Origin: Rhodococcus sp. BP22
GTDB lineage: Bacteria; Actinomycetota; Actinomycetes; Mycobacteriales; Mycobacteriaceae
Assembly (NCBI RefSeq): GCF_014281965.1
Contig: NZ_JACFTB010000009.1
Span: 1-64,000 of the forward strand
Direction of reading: 5' to 3'
DNA length: 64,000 nucleotides
Shown here: one piece after another, positions 48,761-58,381 of the stretch
How the letters are laid out: each line of letters starts with the position of its first letter
Numbering within the stretch: position 1 is the first letter of the stretch
The notes under the pieces: model-generated
What the model was told of the DNA's origin: nothing
The model's input: the letters and a program-made list of their open reading frames with translations, nothing else
Database searches by the model: none
Position numbers and translations under genes: made by a program

Positions 48761-49860
48761 CCACAGTGGAATCGAAGACCACGTCGGCAGAGGCAACAAA
48801 GCTGACAGTTCCATCCAGGCCCGGTTTTCGGATCGGTCGCCTTTCGTTGGTGCGGCGTCCCTTCATGGTGCTCGTCAATCTCGTTCTGCTGGCGGCCCTG
48901 TTGTTGTTGATGTGCATCAACATCGGACGTGGTGACTTCCCCCTGTCGATAGGGCACGTCATCGACGTTCTGCTCGGCGGCGGCACACGAATCGAGCGAT
49001 TCATCGTGATGGACTTAAGATTGCCGCGCTCTCTTACCGGAGTGCTCGTCGGTATGGCACTCGGTATGTCCGGTGCTGTGACGCAATCCATCTCGCGAAA
49101 CTCACTCGCGAGTCCAGACATCCTCGGTATCACCGCCGGCGCCAGTGCTGCAGCCGTGGCACTCATCGTCCTCGGTGGCGGTAGCACCTTCGCCGGCATT
49201 CTCGCGACCCTCGGATTGCCGCTCGCTGCGCTCATCGGTGGAATCGCCACCGCGGCGATCATCTACGCACTCGCATGGAAGCGCGGCGTCCAGGGGTTTC
49301 GGTTGATCCTCGTCGGAATCGCGATCAATGCCATGCTGACAGCGTCGATCGGATGGCTTCTCATCAGTGCCGACATCAACGATGTGTCGCGAGCTCAGCT
49401 ATGGCTCAACGGCTCACTGAACGGTGCAGACTGGGGTTCGGTGTGGCCGGTCATGAGCGCGGTGCTCATAGTCGGCGGCCTGACCGTCGTATCGTCTTTC
49501 ACCCTCGGCGCCCTCCGCCTCGGCGACGACAATGCTCGATCCCTCGGCGTGCGACTGCAATTGCGTCAGGCAGCGTTGCTTCTCGCTGCGGTAGCGCTCG
49601 CGGCCATCGCGACGGCCGCTGCCGGCCCCATCGGGTTCGTGGCGTTGGCAGCCCCTCAGATCGCACTGCGGCTAGTGAGAACACCCGGGCCGCCGATCAT
49701 TGCGTCGGCAATCCTGGGTGGGTTACTCGTCGTCGGCAGCGATCTCATCGCGCGAACGATCCTGCCGGTAGAGCTCCCCGTCGGCATCGTGACCTCCGCA
49801 CTCGGCGGACCGTTCCTTCTGTACCTTCTCGTCCGCAGCAATCGAAAGGCCTCCGCATGA
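48757..49860 (+). CDS. FecCD-type siderophore ABC permease, second subunit
   Basis: 367 residues, eight to ten hydrophobic helices. Family motifs: DLRLPRSLTGVLVGMALGMS, AVTQSISRNSLASPDILGI, and the ATPase-contact loop GPIGFVALAAPQIALRLV. The GTG start overlaps the previous stop and the stop overlaps the next ATG, so the three genes form a tightly coupled operon. The N-terminal ~40 residues are a polar cytoplasmic extension. Confidence 0.95.
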   Translation: MTTVESKTTSAEATKLTVPSRPGFRIGRLSLVRRPFMVLVNLVLLAALLLLMCINIGRGDFPLSIGHVIDVLLGGGTRIERFIVMDLRLPRSLTGVLVGMALGMSGAVTQSISRNSLASPDILGITAGASAAAVALIVLGGGSTFAGILATLGLPLAALIGGIATAAIIYALAWKRGVQGFRLILVGIAINAMLTASIGWLLISADINDVSRAQLWLNGSLNGADWGSVWPVMSAVLIVGGLTVVSSFTLGALRLGDDNARSLGVRLQLRQAALLLAAVALAAIATAAAGPIGFVALAAPQIALRLVRTPGPPIIASAILGGLLVVGSDLIARTILPVELPVGIVTSALGGPFLLYLLVRSNRKASA

Positions 49861-50723
49861 CCGCCACCGATCTGCCACGTCTCGTCGCGGAGGATCTCAC
49901 TCTCGGATACGGAGACCGCATCGTCGTAGAGAATCTCGGCCTCGAGGTTCGGACCGGTGTCATCACCACGGTGATCGGGCCAAACGGGTGCGGCAAATCG
50001 ACTTTGTTGCGCGCTCTCGGCCGGTTGCTCAAACCCAAGTCGGGCAGGGTTGTTCTCGACGGAAAAGCGATCTCGTCGATGCGCACGAAGGACGTCGCAC
50101 GGGTCCTCGGGATGTTGCCGCAGGCACCCGTTGCGCCGGAAGGCTTGACAGTCGCCGACCTCGTCTCGCGGGGTCGGCACCCCCATCAGTCCTGGATTCG
50201 ACAGTGGAGTTCGGACGACGAGTCCGAGGTCGCGGACGCCCTCGAACTGACCGGAGTCGGTGATCTGGCCGATCGTCCGGTCGACGAACTGTCTGGAGGT
50301 CAGCGCCAGCGGGCTTGGATTTCCATGGCGCTCGCACAGGGCACGGACATTCTATTGCTCGACGAACCGACCACTTATCTCGACCTGGCGCACTCGCTGG
50401 AGGTTCTCGACTTGATCGACCGACTCCACGAAGACCTGGGCCGCACCGTGATCATGGTGCTGCACGACCTCAATTTGGCCGTTCGGTACAGCGACCAGAT
50501 CATCGTCATGTCACAAGGCAAAATCGTCGAGGCAGGTCGCCCCCAGGACGTGATCTCGGAGAAGCTTCTACTCGATGTGTTCGGACTCGAAGCAAGAGTG
50601 ATCGAGGACCCGGTGTCCGATCGCCCCCTCATCGTTCCTATCGGTACTCGACATGTCTACGGCGCCGTCGGCGGCCCACAGAGGCAAGCGGTCGCCACGA
50701 CCTCGTTCTCCTCGGAGAGCTAA
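49857..50723 (+). CDS. Siderophore ABC transporter ATP-binding protein (FepC/FhuC-like)
   Basis: 288 residues. Walker A GPNGCGKSTLLRAL near residue 41, Q-loop LPQAPVAPEGLTV, signature ELSGGQRQRAWISMALAQ, Walker B ILLLDEPTTYLDL and switch His in VLHDLNLAVRYSD. YLDLAHSLEVLDL after Walker B is characteristic of iron-chelate importers. ATG 49857 overlaps the permease stop. A ~30-residue tail follows the family core. Its stop overlaps that of the convergent MprF-like gene by two bases. Confidence 0.96.
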   Translation: MTATDLPRLVAEDLTLGYGDRIVVENLGLEVRTGVITTVIGPNGCGKSTLLRALGRLLKPKSGRVVLDGKAISSMRTKDVARVLGMLPQAPVAPEGLTVADLVSRGRHPHQSWIRQWSSDDESEVADALELTGVGDLADRPVDELSGGQRQRAWISMALAQGTDILLLDEPTTYLDLAHSLEVLDLIDRLHEDLGRTVIMVLHDLNLAVRYSDQIIVMSQGKIVEAGRPQDVISEKLLLDVFGLEARVIEDPVSDRPLIVPIGTRHVYGAVGGPQRQAVATTSFSSES

Positions 50724-53392
50724 CGCTCGATCATCGTTCGAACCAGTCGATAGCCCTGCCCCAGCGAGACTTCGGGTAGGTACGCCCGCCCGACTGCATT
50801 TCCGATGCTCGGCAATGCCGCTGGATCGGCGAACGTCATATGCATGGACTCGTACCTGGGCTGGAATTTCGATTTGAAGGCGAGCAGCGATCTGAATCCG
50901 TACACGGGTTCCAGGGTCCTGCCCAGTACGTCGAGCAAGCGATCGAGCAGAGTCGAGAACGTCGACGCATCCGTCGAAATTTCCGTACCTCGGCCGTCGT
51001 CGATCTTGGCCAACGGTGCACCGGACAGGCTCAGGAACCTCACTCCCTCTTGCTCGAGGAGCAGAGCGGCCGATGCGATGAGGAATTCCATTGCCGGTCG
51101 AAAGCCTTCGGCACGGCGACGCATGAAATCGAGAGTCCAGCCGACGATCTCGCCGTTCTCGTATACCGGCATCCAAGAGGTGATTCCGTGAACGGTCCGA
51201 TGCTCGTCCACAGCGATCAGGCATCGGACGTGTGGATCGTCGACCTCTTCCAAGCCTCCCAGTGTGAAGCCCATTTCGGGCATTCCTTTATCGGCGACCC
51301 ATTCCTCCGAGATCGCCGTGATCTGGTCGGTGATGGCGAGCGGAGCATCGGGGAAGCTGATCCATTCCGCGACCACACCTGCCTTCTTTGCTCGGTTCAA
51401 GGCGGTACGGACGTCTTGGAATCGTTTCCCGGTGAAAGCCAAATTCTCGAGGTCGAGGATTGTCTCCTCGCCCACCTGGATGCCACCCCACCCGATACTG
51501 TCTGTGATTTCCCGCACCTGAGGTGTCACTGAGTAGAAACACGGAATCCAACCGTTCTTCGAAGCAAACTCCGCGAAGTCGATGACGTTTTCTCGCAATC
51601 TTTCTCGTGGACCCACTGGATCACCGGTGGTCAGTGCTACGCCGGAAATGACGCGATACGCAACATAGCTCCGCGCATCGGTGGCGAACCAATATTTGTT
51701 GCCACGCCAGGTCGTCATCCACGACAGCGCGCTGCCACTGCTGGTTGTCAGCAATTCCTTGGCACGTTCGGTGGCGTCGGTATCGACGCCGTATGCAGGG
51801 GTGAGAAAGGTGTTGAGGACAAGTACGCACAGTGCCGCCCAGAACACGACGCCGGTCCATTCGAACAGCAACGTGGTCGGAATGCTCTCGGGCAAGAACC
51901 GTGGCTCCAGCCACTGGAGATACACCGGTGGGACCAACCTCTGGGGGAAGTCCGCGAGCAATCCGAGGATCGAAGGTTCGTTGTCGAATCCCCCGCGCGC
52001 CGCGAGACCACCCAGAACGTACAGAACAGCCAGACCCACTGCTGATCCGACGACAGCAAAGCCCCATGTGCGGTACGTCCCCTTCGGCGCCGACACATCG
52101 AAGAACTTTCGCGTCAGCAGCAGAAGAACGAGAACCGCAAGCGGTAGGAGAAACGGAACGATCGTGCGGTAAGCCGTCGGCGACTCGAGACCGTAGAAGA
52201 CGGACTGGTCGTCGCCCGATTCCACGAATCTGATCGCAAAGTTGGCCATCGACAGCACCATCAGTACGATCTGTGCGAAAACTGTTGCAGTCCAGGCGAA
52301 TTTACGACCTCGCCGCAGGCCGTCTGCCAGAAACAGCAAGAAGATCGACGGCATGAGAGAGAGTATCGTCGGACCCACTCCACCCAACCGCAACTCCAGA
52401 AGGCCGGTACGACATTCCGGATCGGTGGGTGAATCGGCACAGATTTCGCGTACCTCGGCGGCGGTGTAAGGAACCCCGCGCACGACGTCGCGGAGCACCG
52501 CGAACGGGCCGACGGCGTCGGGACTCAATGCAGCGATGACCGGACCGAGTGCACTTGCAGCCACGATGAGCGCAACGAGCACACGACCTTCGCGCTGCGT
52601 ACCGGCGAGCCGTGGACCCCGCGCAGATCTGCCCACGATCACGGGACCGAGGAGTAGTCCGACCACAGCGGACGCGAGGCGAATGACATCCTGCAAATGT
52701 CCACTGAACAGCGCCAGCGTGACCAACAACGCAAGCAATCCCACGCGAATACGACGTCGCCACAAAGTGTCCATACGAGCGCTTGCCACCATGACGACAC
52801 CCACGATCCACGTCGTAGGCCCGATAGCAGTCCCTACATGCAGCCGAAAACCCCAATCCGCATCGAACGTCTTGGCCAATGCTGCGACTCCGAGGCCTAG
52901 CAAGGCACCAAGTATCTGCGTGAGAAATGCAGCAATCGCAAACTTGACCGAACCTATCCTTCGTTCGATCGGAGCTGCGGCCACCAGGATCGCAACAATC
53001 GCTACCACGTACCCGAGAACACCCGGCGCGACAAGCCCGGAGGTCAACGCTGTCCATACCCGGAACTCCTCGAACGGCATGATCCCGACGGCGAAGTCAC
53101 GATGAATCGTGTTGTGCCCGATGCTCGCCCCGAGAATGCCGAATACCAAGACTGCGGTCAGCAATCCGAAACTGACGGGTGCTCCCTTGGCGCCGAATAC
53201 GATCAGTGCCCGCAGTCGCACGAGTTGTCGTACCGCTTTGTGCCACACCGTCACTGCTCGGAGTCTTCGCCGGTCGAGCCAAGACGGGGTCGCGGGGGTC
53301 GTGTCCGGCGCTGTCGCATCTTCCGATGGGACCTGTTGGTTTCCTTCGGAAATTTTGCTCACGAGATCAGCCCTACTCTCTGCATCAGCCAC
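50720..53392 (-). CDS. MprF-like aminoacyl-lipid synthase with rhomboid-like membrane region
   Basis: 890 residues. After a polar N-terminus come about a dozen hydrophobic helices; the first set has a rhomboid-like arrangement (GHNTIHRDFAVGIMPFEEFR, TALTSGLVAPGVLGY, GPTTWIVGVVMVASARM), though no catalytic GxSG is evident. The C-terminal ~300 residues are a DUF2156/MprF catalytic domain: NKYWFATDARSYVAYRVISG, GDPVGPRERLRE, then FSLSGAPLAKIDD-like and KSKFQPRYESMHM. Such domains transfer amino acids from aminoacyl-tRNA to membrane lipids and lower the surface charge. The start overlaps the esterase gene by 34 bp, so the two form an operon. Confidence 0.9.
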   Translation of the reverse strand: MADAESRADLVSKISEGNQQVPSEDATAPDTTPATPSWLDRRRLRAVTVWHKAVRQLVRLRALIVFGAKGAPVSFGLLTAVLVFGILGASIGHNTIHRDFAVGIMPFEEFRVWTALTSGLVAPGVLGYVVAIVAILVAAAPIERRIGSVKFAIAAFLTQILGALLGLGVAALAKTFDADWGFRLHVGTAIGPTTWIVGVVMVASARMDTLWRRRIRVGLLALLVTLALFSGHLQDVIRLASAVVGLLLGPVIVGRSARGPRLAGTQREGRVLVALIVAASALGPVIAALSPDAVGPFAVLRDVVRGVPYTAAEVREICADSPTDPECRTGLLELRLGGVGPTILSLMPSIFLLFLADGLRRGRKFAWTATVFAQIVLMVLSMANFAIRFVESGDDQSVFYGLESPTAYRTIVPFLLPLAVLVLLLLTRKFFDVSAPKGTYRTWGFAVVGSAVGLAVLYVLGGLAARGGFDNEPSILGLLADFPQRLVPPVYLQWLEPRFLPESIPTTLLFEWTGVVFWAALCVLVLNTFLTPAYGVDTDATERAKELLTTSSGSALSWMTTWRGNKYWFATDARSYVAYRVISGVALTTGDPVGPRERLRENVIDFAEFASKNGWIPCFYSVTPQVREITDSIGWGGIQVGEETILDLENLAFTGKRFQDVRTALNRAKKAGVVAEWISFPDAPLAITDQITAISEEWVADKGMPEMGFTLGGLEEVDDPHVRCLIAVDEHRTVHGITSWMPVYENGEIVGWTLDFMRRRAEGFRPAMEFLIASAALLLEQEGVRFLSLSGAPLAKIDDGRGTEISTDASTFSTLLDRLLDVLGRTLEPVYGFRSLLAFKSKFQPRYESMHMTFADPAALPSIGNAVGRAYLPEVSLGQGYRLVRTMIER

Positions 53393-54660
53393 GGCAATTG
53401 CTCTTTCAGACCTTCGGACCAGACGGCGAAGCTGTGACCACCCGGCACTTCGGAGTAACGGACGTCCATTCCTGCTGCCTGAGCAGCTTCGAAGACCGTC
53501 TTCTGCCCTGGTTTGTAGTCGTTGTCGTCAGCGCCGACGACAAAGACGCCCCCAGAATCGGGAAACCGTCTCGTCTTCAGCAGATCCATTGGATTGACAG
53601 CCACGAATGCCGCGTCTTTCCCGCCGAACACGTCGTTCACTGTTCGGTTTCGATCACCGAGCGTCGGCTCGAGCTGGCCCGACAGATCGAGAAAGGTTGG
53701 ATAGACATCTGGAAAGTTTGTTGCCATCTGCAGTGAGCACGTCCCGCCGTACGACAATCCCCCGATCGTCCAACTGCGAGGGTTCGGATCGACCTGCAGG
53801 GCGGATGTGAACCAACTCGGCACGTCCTTGGACAGGTATGTCGCCACATTGCCCAGAGGTGAATCCACGCAGAGCGGATTGGCCAGGGCCGAGCCAGTGG
53901 CGTCCGCTACCACGACGACCGGTGCGAGACCGGCATGCTCGCGCGCAAATGCGTCCATCGTTTCGATCAGCCTGCCCCCGTTCAGCCAATCTTCGGGCGC
54001 CCCAGGTTGGCCGGCAACAAGCACCAGAACCGGCAGCAGTGGGCGCGGATTTACAAAGTAGGCCGGCGGCAGGTACACCTGCGCCTCTCGTGCGCTGAAT
54101 CCCGAAGCTGTCGCCGGAATCGACACCGAGGTCAGCTTGCCGGCGGACGGCATGTCGGCCGGAGGATTCCAGGACTTGTCCAGTGGATCGCCGGTGATCA
54201 CGCCGGGTTCTGGCCCGGGTAGATCCGAGAGGGAGATTCGATCGGCCGAATCGACCCCGAACACTGTTGCGACCGTAGGATATGCCGAGAACACCAGGTT
54301 TACCTGCACGGATACCGCCAGAACGACGAGTAGCGCAGCGAGAATCGACGCCGCTCTACCCAGCAACCCCAACGCCACCATCGTTCTGGGCACCACCAAC
54401 AGCAATGCGGCTGTGCCGACTGCGATCCATACGTAGATCTCGACCTCGATCGGATCCGGAAACGGCCGCCACATCTTCTCCACGACGTAGTAAAGAGAGA
54501 ATCCGAAGACCGAGGCCATCACGAGCGCGATAGGTACCGCGCGCAGGAGGTACCACCGTCGCCTCGACACCAGTAACCACAGAGCACCGAGTAGGCCGAG
54601 GATCGATACCAAGATCGGCGTGGCGCCGCTGATCAGCGAAAGAGACACGATCGAGTGCAC
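53359..54660 (-). CDS. Membrane-anchored alpha/beta-hydrolase esterase
   Basis: 433 residues. Three to four N-terminal helices (SILGLLGALWLLVS, AVPIALVMASVFGFSLYYVV, IYVWIAVGTAALLLVVP, LLVVLAVSVQVNLVFSA) precede an extracytoplasmic esterase-D-like domain: YLPPAYFVNPRPLLPVLVLV, nucleophile Ser in GGLSYGGTCSLQMA, Asp in FVVGADDNDYK and His in VPGGHSFAVW. GTG 54660 has GGAAGGGGCGGA upstream. It is co-transcribed with the MprF-like gene; in Corynebacterium an aminoacyl-lipid synthase is likewise paired with an esterase (recalled), so it may remove the aminoacyl group again. Confidence 0.9.
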   Translation of the reverse strand: MHSIVSLSLISGATPILVSILGLLGALWLLVSRRRWYLLRAVPIALVMASVFGFSLYYVVEKMWRPFPDPIEVEIYVWIAVGTAALLLVVPRTMVALGLLGRAASILAALLVVLAVSVQVNLVFSAYPTVATVFGVDSADRISLSDLPGPEPGVITGDPLDKSWNPPADMPSAGKLTSVSIPATASGFSAREAQVYLPPAYFVNPRPLLPVLVLVAGQPGAPEDWLNGGRLIETMDAFAREHAGLAPVVVVADATGSALANPLCVDSPLGNVATYLSKDVPSWFTSALQVDPNPRSWTIGGLSYGGTCSLQMATNFPDVYPTFLDLSGQLEPTLGDRNRTVNDVFGGKDAAFVAVNPMDLLKTRRFPDSGGVFVVGADDNDYKPGQKTVFEAAQAAGMDVRYSEVPGGHSFAVWSEGLKEQLPWLMQRVGLIS

Positions 54661-54805
54661 TCCGCCCCTTCCTGGACGTCGAAGGCTGGACTTCGATGAA
54701 GTTCTGACATCACTGCAGGATAGGCATGTCTCGGTACTAAATTGGGTCTGTCGATGAATTCCCCACGCAACAAGTAGGACCACGCTGCAATTGAGATCAC
54801 AGAGT

Positions 54806-54822
54806 TACTACGTGGAGTAGTA
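54806..54822 (+). promoter_or_regulatory. BlaI operator
   Basis: TACTAC-GTGGA-GTAGTA, a perfect dyad 36 bp before blaI, fits the TACTA/TAGTA pattern of BlaI boxes. A shorter related dyad, CTAC-CC-GTAG, lies at 54838-54847. Confidence 0.75.
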
Positions 54823-54857
54823 CGCATTTGTGTCGGACTACCCGTAGAGTTGGCTGA

Positions 54858-55274
54858 ATGGCAGGTCTAGGCGAACTCGAGCGTGCAGTAATGGATCATC
54901 TGTGGGATTCCACGGAACCACAGACTGTTCGACAGGTGCACGAAGCGCTCGCCGCACATCGTGAACTGGCGTACACAACGGTGATGACCGTGCTCCAGCG
55001 GCTTGCCAAGAAGCAGCTGGTCATTCAGCAGCGCGATGATCGCGCACACCGCTATGCCCCACTACACAGCCGTGACGAATTGGTTGCGAGCCTCATGGTG
55101 GACGCACTCGCGCAAGCGCCCAAGTCCGGTGGACGAGCAGCAGCCTTGGTTCACTTCGTCGGCCAAGTAGGGGCAGACGAAGCAGCGGCCCTCCGAGAAG
55201 CATTGGCGGCTCTGGAGCTGGCACAATCGGATGTACATTCGACTTCACACGTCGGAGTGTCACAATCCGATTGA
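54858..55274 (+). CDS. blaI: BlaI/MecI-family transcriptional repressor
   Basis: 138 residues. Winged-helix motifs: LGELERAVMDHLWDSTEPQT, VRQVHEALAAHRELAYTTVM, TVLQRLAKKQLVIQQRDDRA, HRYAPLHSRDE, followed by a dimerisation helix set. In mycobacteria the orthologue (Rv1846c) represses a regulon that includes itself, the neighbouring metallopeptidase and a beta-lactamase. Here it is 24 bp before the M56 gene, and a perfect BlaI box lies in its promoter, so autorepression is expected. The start has little ribosome-binding sequence. Confidence 0.95.
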   Translation: MAGLGELERAVMDHLWDSTEPQTVRQVHEALAAHRELAYTTVMTVLQRLAKKQLVIQQRDDRAHRYAPLHSRDELVASLMVDALAQAPKSGGRAAALVHFVGQVGADEAAALREALAALELAQSDVHSTSHVGVSQSD

Positions 55275-55298
55275 TCCCTGCCATCGGTTAGTGAGGAC

Positions 55299-56261
55299 AT
55301 GAACTCCACCACTGCGCTGGTCTTCGCGGTACTCGCACTGCTTCTTGCAGGTCCCGTTCCTGCTGTGTTCAGTCGTGCGACATGGCCTTACCACGCGCCG
55401 CGTGCAGCTCTTGTCCTCTGGCAAGCAATTGCCATCGCTGCGGTGCTCTCGGCGTTCAGCTCGGGGCTGGCCATCGGCGGCCTACTGTTGGTCCCCGGTC
55501 CGGACGGCCGTCCAACCACAGCTCCGACGGATGAGATCGAAGCACTTGGCCTGCCGTTATGGATCCTGTACGTGGCCGTGCTGGCAATCACCTTGAGCAT
55601 CGGCGCCAAGCTGCTGTTCTCCTTCGTTCAAGTATTCGTCCGAACACGGCGTCGGCGGGCTCGACATCGCATTTTAGTCGACCTGCTCGATCGCAGCAGT
55701 GACTCCGCACGGCCGTTCCCGGGCGTGCGCAACGCGGACATACGTGTTCTCGACGCCGTAGAACCGATCGCCTATTGCCTCCCAGGCCTTCGTCAACGCG
55801 TGGTGCTCAGTGAGGGTGTGTTGACCAACCTCAACAGGTCCGAGATCACGGCAATCCTCAGTCACGAACGGTCACATCTACGATCGCGTCACGATCTAGT
55901 CCTCGAGGCGTTCACAGCAGTCAACGAGGCTTTTCCACGCATAGTCCGAAGTCGATCCGCGCTCGGAAGCGTGCAGTTGCTCGTCGAACTGTTGGCCGAC
56001 GACTGTGCCGTCAAGGTCACCGGGCCGACACCGCTGGCTCGGGCACTCGTGACGTGTGCCGGATCGACCGCTCCGCGTGGTGCACTCGCGGCAGGCGGCC
56101 CGAGCACCCTGATCAGGGTGCGACGTCTAGGTGGTCCTCGCACCGACATCCGCATCAGTATTGCGGCGTATCTTGCCGCCGCGATCATTTTGGTTCTGCC
56201 GACGATTTTCGTCGCGATGCCGTGGCTAGACGAACTCGGTCGGCTACTCGGACCGGGCTAG
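55299..56261 (+). CDS. M56-family (BlaR1-like) membrane metallopeptidase
   Basis: 320 residues. Helices at ~5-25, 35-60 and 90-115, then a zinc-protease domain with the HExxH motif ILSHERSHLRSRHD near residue 190 and the downstream ELLADDCAVK, and a final helix near residue 290. It lacks the C-terminal penicillin-binding sensor of staphylococcal BlaR1, as do actinobacterial relatives (Rv1845c-type). It probably cleaves BlaI to relieve repression; it is co-transcribed with blaI. Confidence 0.94.
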   Translation: MNSTTALVFAVLALLLAGPVPAVFSRATWPYHAPRAALVLWQAIAIAAVLSAFSSGLAIGGLLLVPGPDGRPTTAPTDEIEALGLPLWILYVAVLAITLSIGAKLLFSFVQVFVRTRRRRARHRILVDLLDRSSDSARPFPGVRNADIRVLDAVEPIAYCLPGLRQRVVLSEGVLTNLNRSEITAILSHERSHLRSRHDLVLEAFTAVNEAFPRIVRSRSALGSVQLLVELLADDCAVKVTGPTPLARALVTCAGSTAPRGALAAGGPSTLIRVRRLGGPRTDIRISIAAYLAAAIILVLPTIFVAMPWLDELGRLLGPG

Positions 56262-56541
56262 ACGTGTCGTTCGGTCACGGAAGTAGGACAGCTCACATAT
56301 TTCGAGTCGATGAATCGAAGACCGGTCGCGTACAGTAGTCCTAGGTCGCCATCGCGGCCTAGTAATTCGATAAGGCACAAACAGCCCCACTCTGCGCGAA
56401 GTTCAACTGCGCAAGGATGGCCAGGTGACAGTGCCCTGGCTCGTCTCTATGTGATCTAGCTGTTTTATGTGCCCTTCTCCTGCGGGTCTTTTCTCAGCTG
56501 TGGCTTCGTGGCGTGCCCGTAATCCGGAGAGGTTTTACTGC
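56262..56541 (+). other. Leader region of the DEAD-box helicase gene
   Basis: About 280 bp after the M56 gene without a convincing frame. Small stem-loops can be drawn, for example CTGCGCGAAG/CTGCGCAAG-flanked and GGCCAGG...CCTGGCTC near 56420-56450. Such long leaders are common for cold-inducible helicases, but no known RNA element is recognised. Confidence 0.35.
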
Positions 56542-58203
56542 GTGACTCACGCTGTTTCGACTAGTACACCAACTACACCCACCGCGGACGAAGTACCGAC
56601 CACGGTCGTTACCTTTGCTGAACTCGGACTTCCCGAGGCGGTAGTGGCCGCTTTGGCCCGCAACTCCATCACCGTGCCTTCGCCGATCCAGGCCAAAGCA
56701 CTCCCCGACGCGATTGCCGGGAAGAATGTGCTCGGACGTGCACAGACAGGTTCGGGTAAGACCCTGGCGTTCGGTCTTCCAATCCTCGCTCGCCTCGCAC
56801 AGCACACTGATAGGCCTGCAGCCAAGCGTCCTCGCGCGCTGGTTCTGGTTCCGACCCGTGAGCTTGCTTTCCAGGTCGTGGACTCCCTGCTCCCCTACGC
56901 AAATGCGCAGGGTCTTCGTTTGCTTGCTGCGGTTGGCGGCACGCCGTTCAACAAGCAGGTCGAGCAGCTTCGCCGAGGAGTCGACGTTCTCGTCGCGACA
57001 CCAGGTCGTCTTGCCGATCACCTACGCCAGAGCACCTGCATTCTCGACTCCATCGAGATCACTGCCCTCGACGAAGCCGACCAGATGGCCGACATGGGTT
57101 TCCTTCCAGAGGTGCGCGCCGTTTTGGCGGACACACCGGCCGATGGACAGCGAATGCTGTTCTCCGCCACCCTCGATCGTGAAGTCCAATCACTCGTTCG
57201 CCAGTTCCTACCCGATCACGTCGAGCACTCGACGCAGGACGGCAAGGCCAGTGTCAACACGATGGATCACTACATGCTGATGGTCGATCGTGGCCAGAAG
57301 GACGTCGTTCTCTCCGAGATCGGTGCCCGCGACGGCAGGACGATCATGTTCGCTCGGACCAAACTCGGATGCGATGGCATCACCGACCGCCTTCGCGCTC
57401 TCGGCATCGCTGCAGAGTCGCTACACGGCGGCAAAGCACAGAACCAGCGCACCCGCGTTCTCGAGCGTTTCAAGGCCGGGCGCACGCCTGTCTTGGTTGC
57501 AACGGACGTCGCAGCCCGTGGAATTCACGTCGACGGAATCGATCTGGTCGTTCACGTCGATCCGCCCGCCGATCACAAGGACTACCTTCACCGCGCGGGC
57601 CGTACCGCCCGTGCAGGCGAAAAGGGCACAGTCGTCGCGATAGTCCTGCCGAACCAGCGTCGACAGGTTCAGCGTCTGACCGGCATGGCTGGAGTCAAGG
57701 CGACTTCGGTCAACGTCGCACCAGGCTCGGCCGAGCTCAACAGCATTACTGGAGCGAAGAAGCCGACGGGCGACCCATTGCGCGCCGAAAGCAGTGCGCC
57801 TAGGGACCGGCGCGACAGCCGCCCTCGCTCGGGTGGCTACCAGGGTGACCGTCCGCGTACCGGCGGTTACCAGGGTGACCGCCCCCGTACCGGCGGCTAC
57901 CAAGGTGACCGGTCGACATCAGGTGGATACCAGGGCGATCGGTCGAGTTCGGGTGGCTACCAAGGTGACCGTCCCCGTACCGGTGGGTACCAGGGTGACC
58001 GTCCCCGTACCGGCGGCTACCAGGGTGACCGTCCGCGCACCGGCGGCTACCAAGGCGACCGACCGAGTTCGGGTGGATACCAGGGTGACCGACCGCGCAC
58101 GCAGTCGACATTCGTCCGCGAAGAGTCGAAGACAAGCGGATTTCGTAGCCGCACCGATCGCCGCTCGTACGACGGTTTCGATGGGCCCGCGCGCGATCAC
58201 TGA
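56542..58203 (+). CDS. DEAD-box RNA helicase with C-terminal GGYQGDR repeats
   Basis: 553 residues. The start is GTG 56542 behind GGAGAGG; an ATG at 56467 would add a poor N-terminus. Core motifs: Q motif [13 protein letters not shown], motif I AQTGSGKT, Ia [52 protein letters not shown]. After ~residue 430 the protein is a disordered basic tail with nine copies of a 10-residue unit GGYQGDR[PS]xx, an RGG-like RNA-binding region. RhlE/CsdA-type roles in ribosome assembly or RNA decay at low temperature are likely. A ~280-base leader precedes the gene. Confidence 0.95.
   Translation: MTHAVSTSTPTTPTADEVPTTVVTFAELGLPEAVVAALARNSITVPSPIQAKALPDAIAGKNVLGRAQTGSGKTLAFGLPILARLAQHTDRPAAKRPRALVLVPTRELAFQVVDSLLPYANAQGLRLLAAVGGTPFNKQVEQLRRGVDVLVATPGRLADHLRQSTCILDSIEITALDEADQMADMGFLPEVRAVLADTPADGQRMLFSATLDREVQSLVRQFLPDHVEHSTQDGKASVNTMDHYMLMVDRGQKDVVLSEIGARDGRTIMFARTKLGCDGITDRLRALGIAAESLHGGKAQNQRTRVLERFKAGRTPVLVATDVAARGIHVDGIDLVVHVDPPADHKDYLHRAGRTARAGEKGTVVAIVLPNQRRQVQRLTGMAGVKATSVNVAPGSAELNSITGAKKPTGDPLRAESSAPRDRRDSRPRSGGYQGDRPRTGGYQGDRPRTGGYQGDRSTSGGYQGDRSSSGGYQGDRPRTGGYQGDRPRTGGYQGDRPRTGGYQGDRPSSGGYQGDRPRTQSTFVREESKTSGFRSRTDRRSYDGFDGPARDH
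57832..58101 (+). repeat. Nine coding tandem repeats of 30 bp
   Basis: Nine consecutive 30-bp units at 57832, 57862 and so on to 58072, each encoding GGYQGDR plus three variable residues (PRT, STS, SSS, PSS). The variation is mostly synonymous (GGC/GGT, CAG/CAA), so the array is not brand new, yet it could change copy number by slippage. Confidence 0.92.
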
Positions 58204-58230
58204 TAGTTGATCGGCACAGTTCATTCGACA

Positions 58231-58272
58231 ATGGAGGGCACCGCTTCGCAAGAAGCAGTGCCCTCCATTTTT
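58231..58272 (+). terminator. Rho-independent terminator of the helicase gene
   Basis: ATGGAGGGCAC-C-GCTTC, loop GCAA, GAAGC-A-GTGCCCTCCAT, a 16-pair stem with one mismatch, followed by five T residues. Confidence 0.93.
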
Positions 58273-58381
58273 GGTTGCTGCGACCGTCTGAGCTCTGTCC
58301 GGCAACAAATTTCGCTGACTGGATCGACGCGATGCGCGTGCCTGGCTTTCGTTTGTGCGCTTGGCAAGGAAAGCTGTACTC

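Noticed and set aside
57832-58101. The 30-bp repeats as a CRISPR array
   Set aside because: The repeats are contiguous without spacers, in frame inside a helicase gene, and encode a regular peptide unit.
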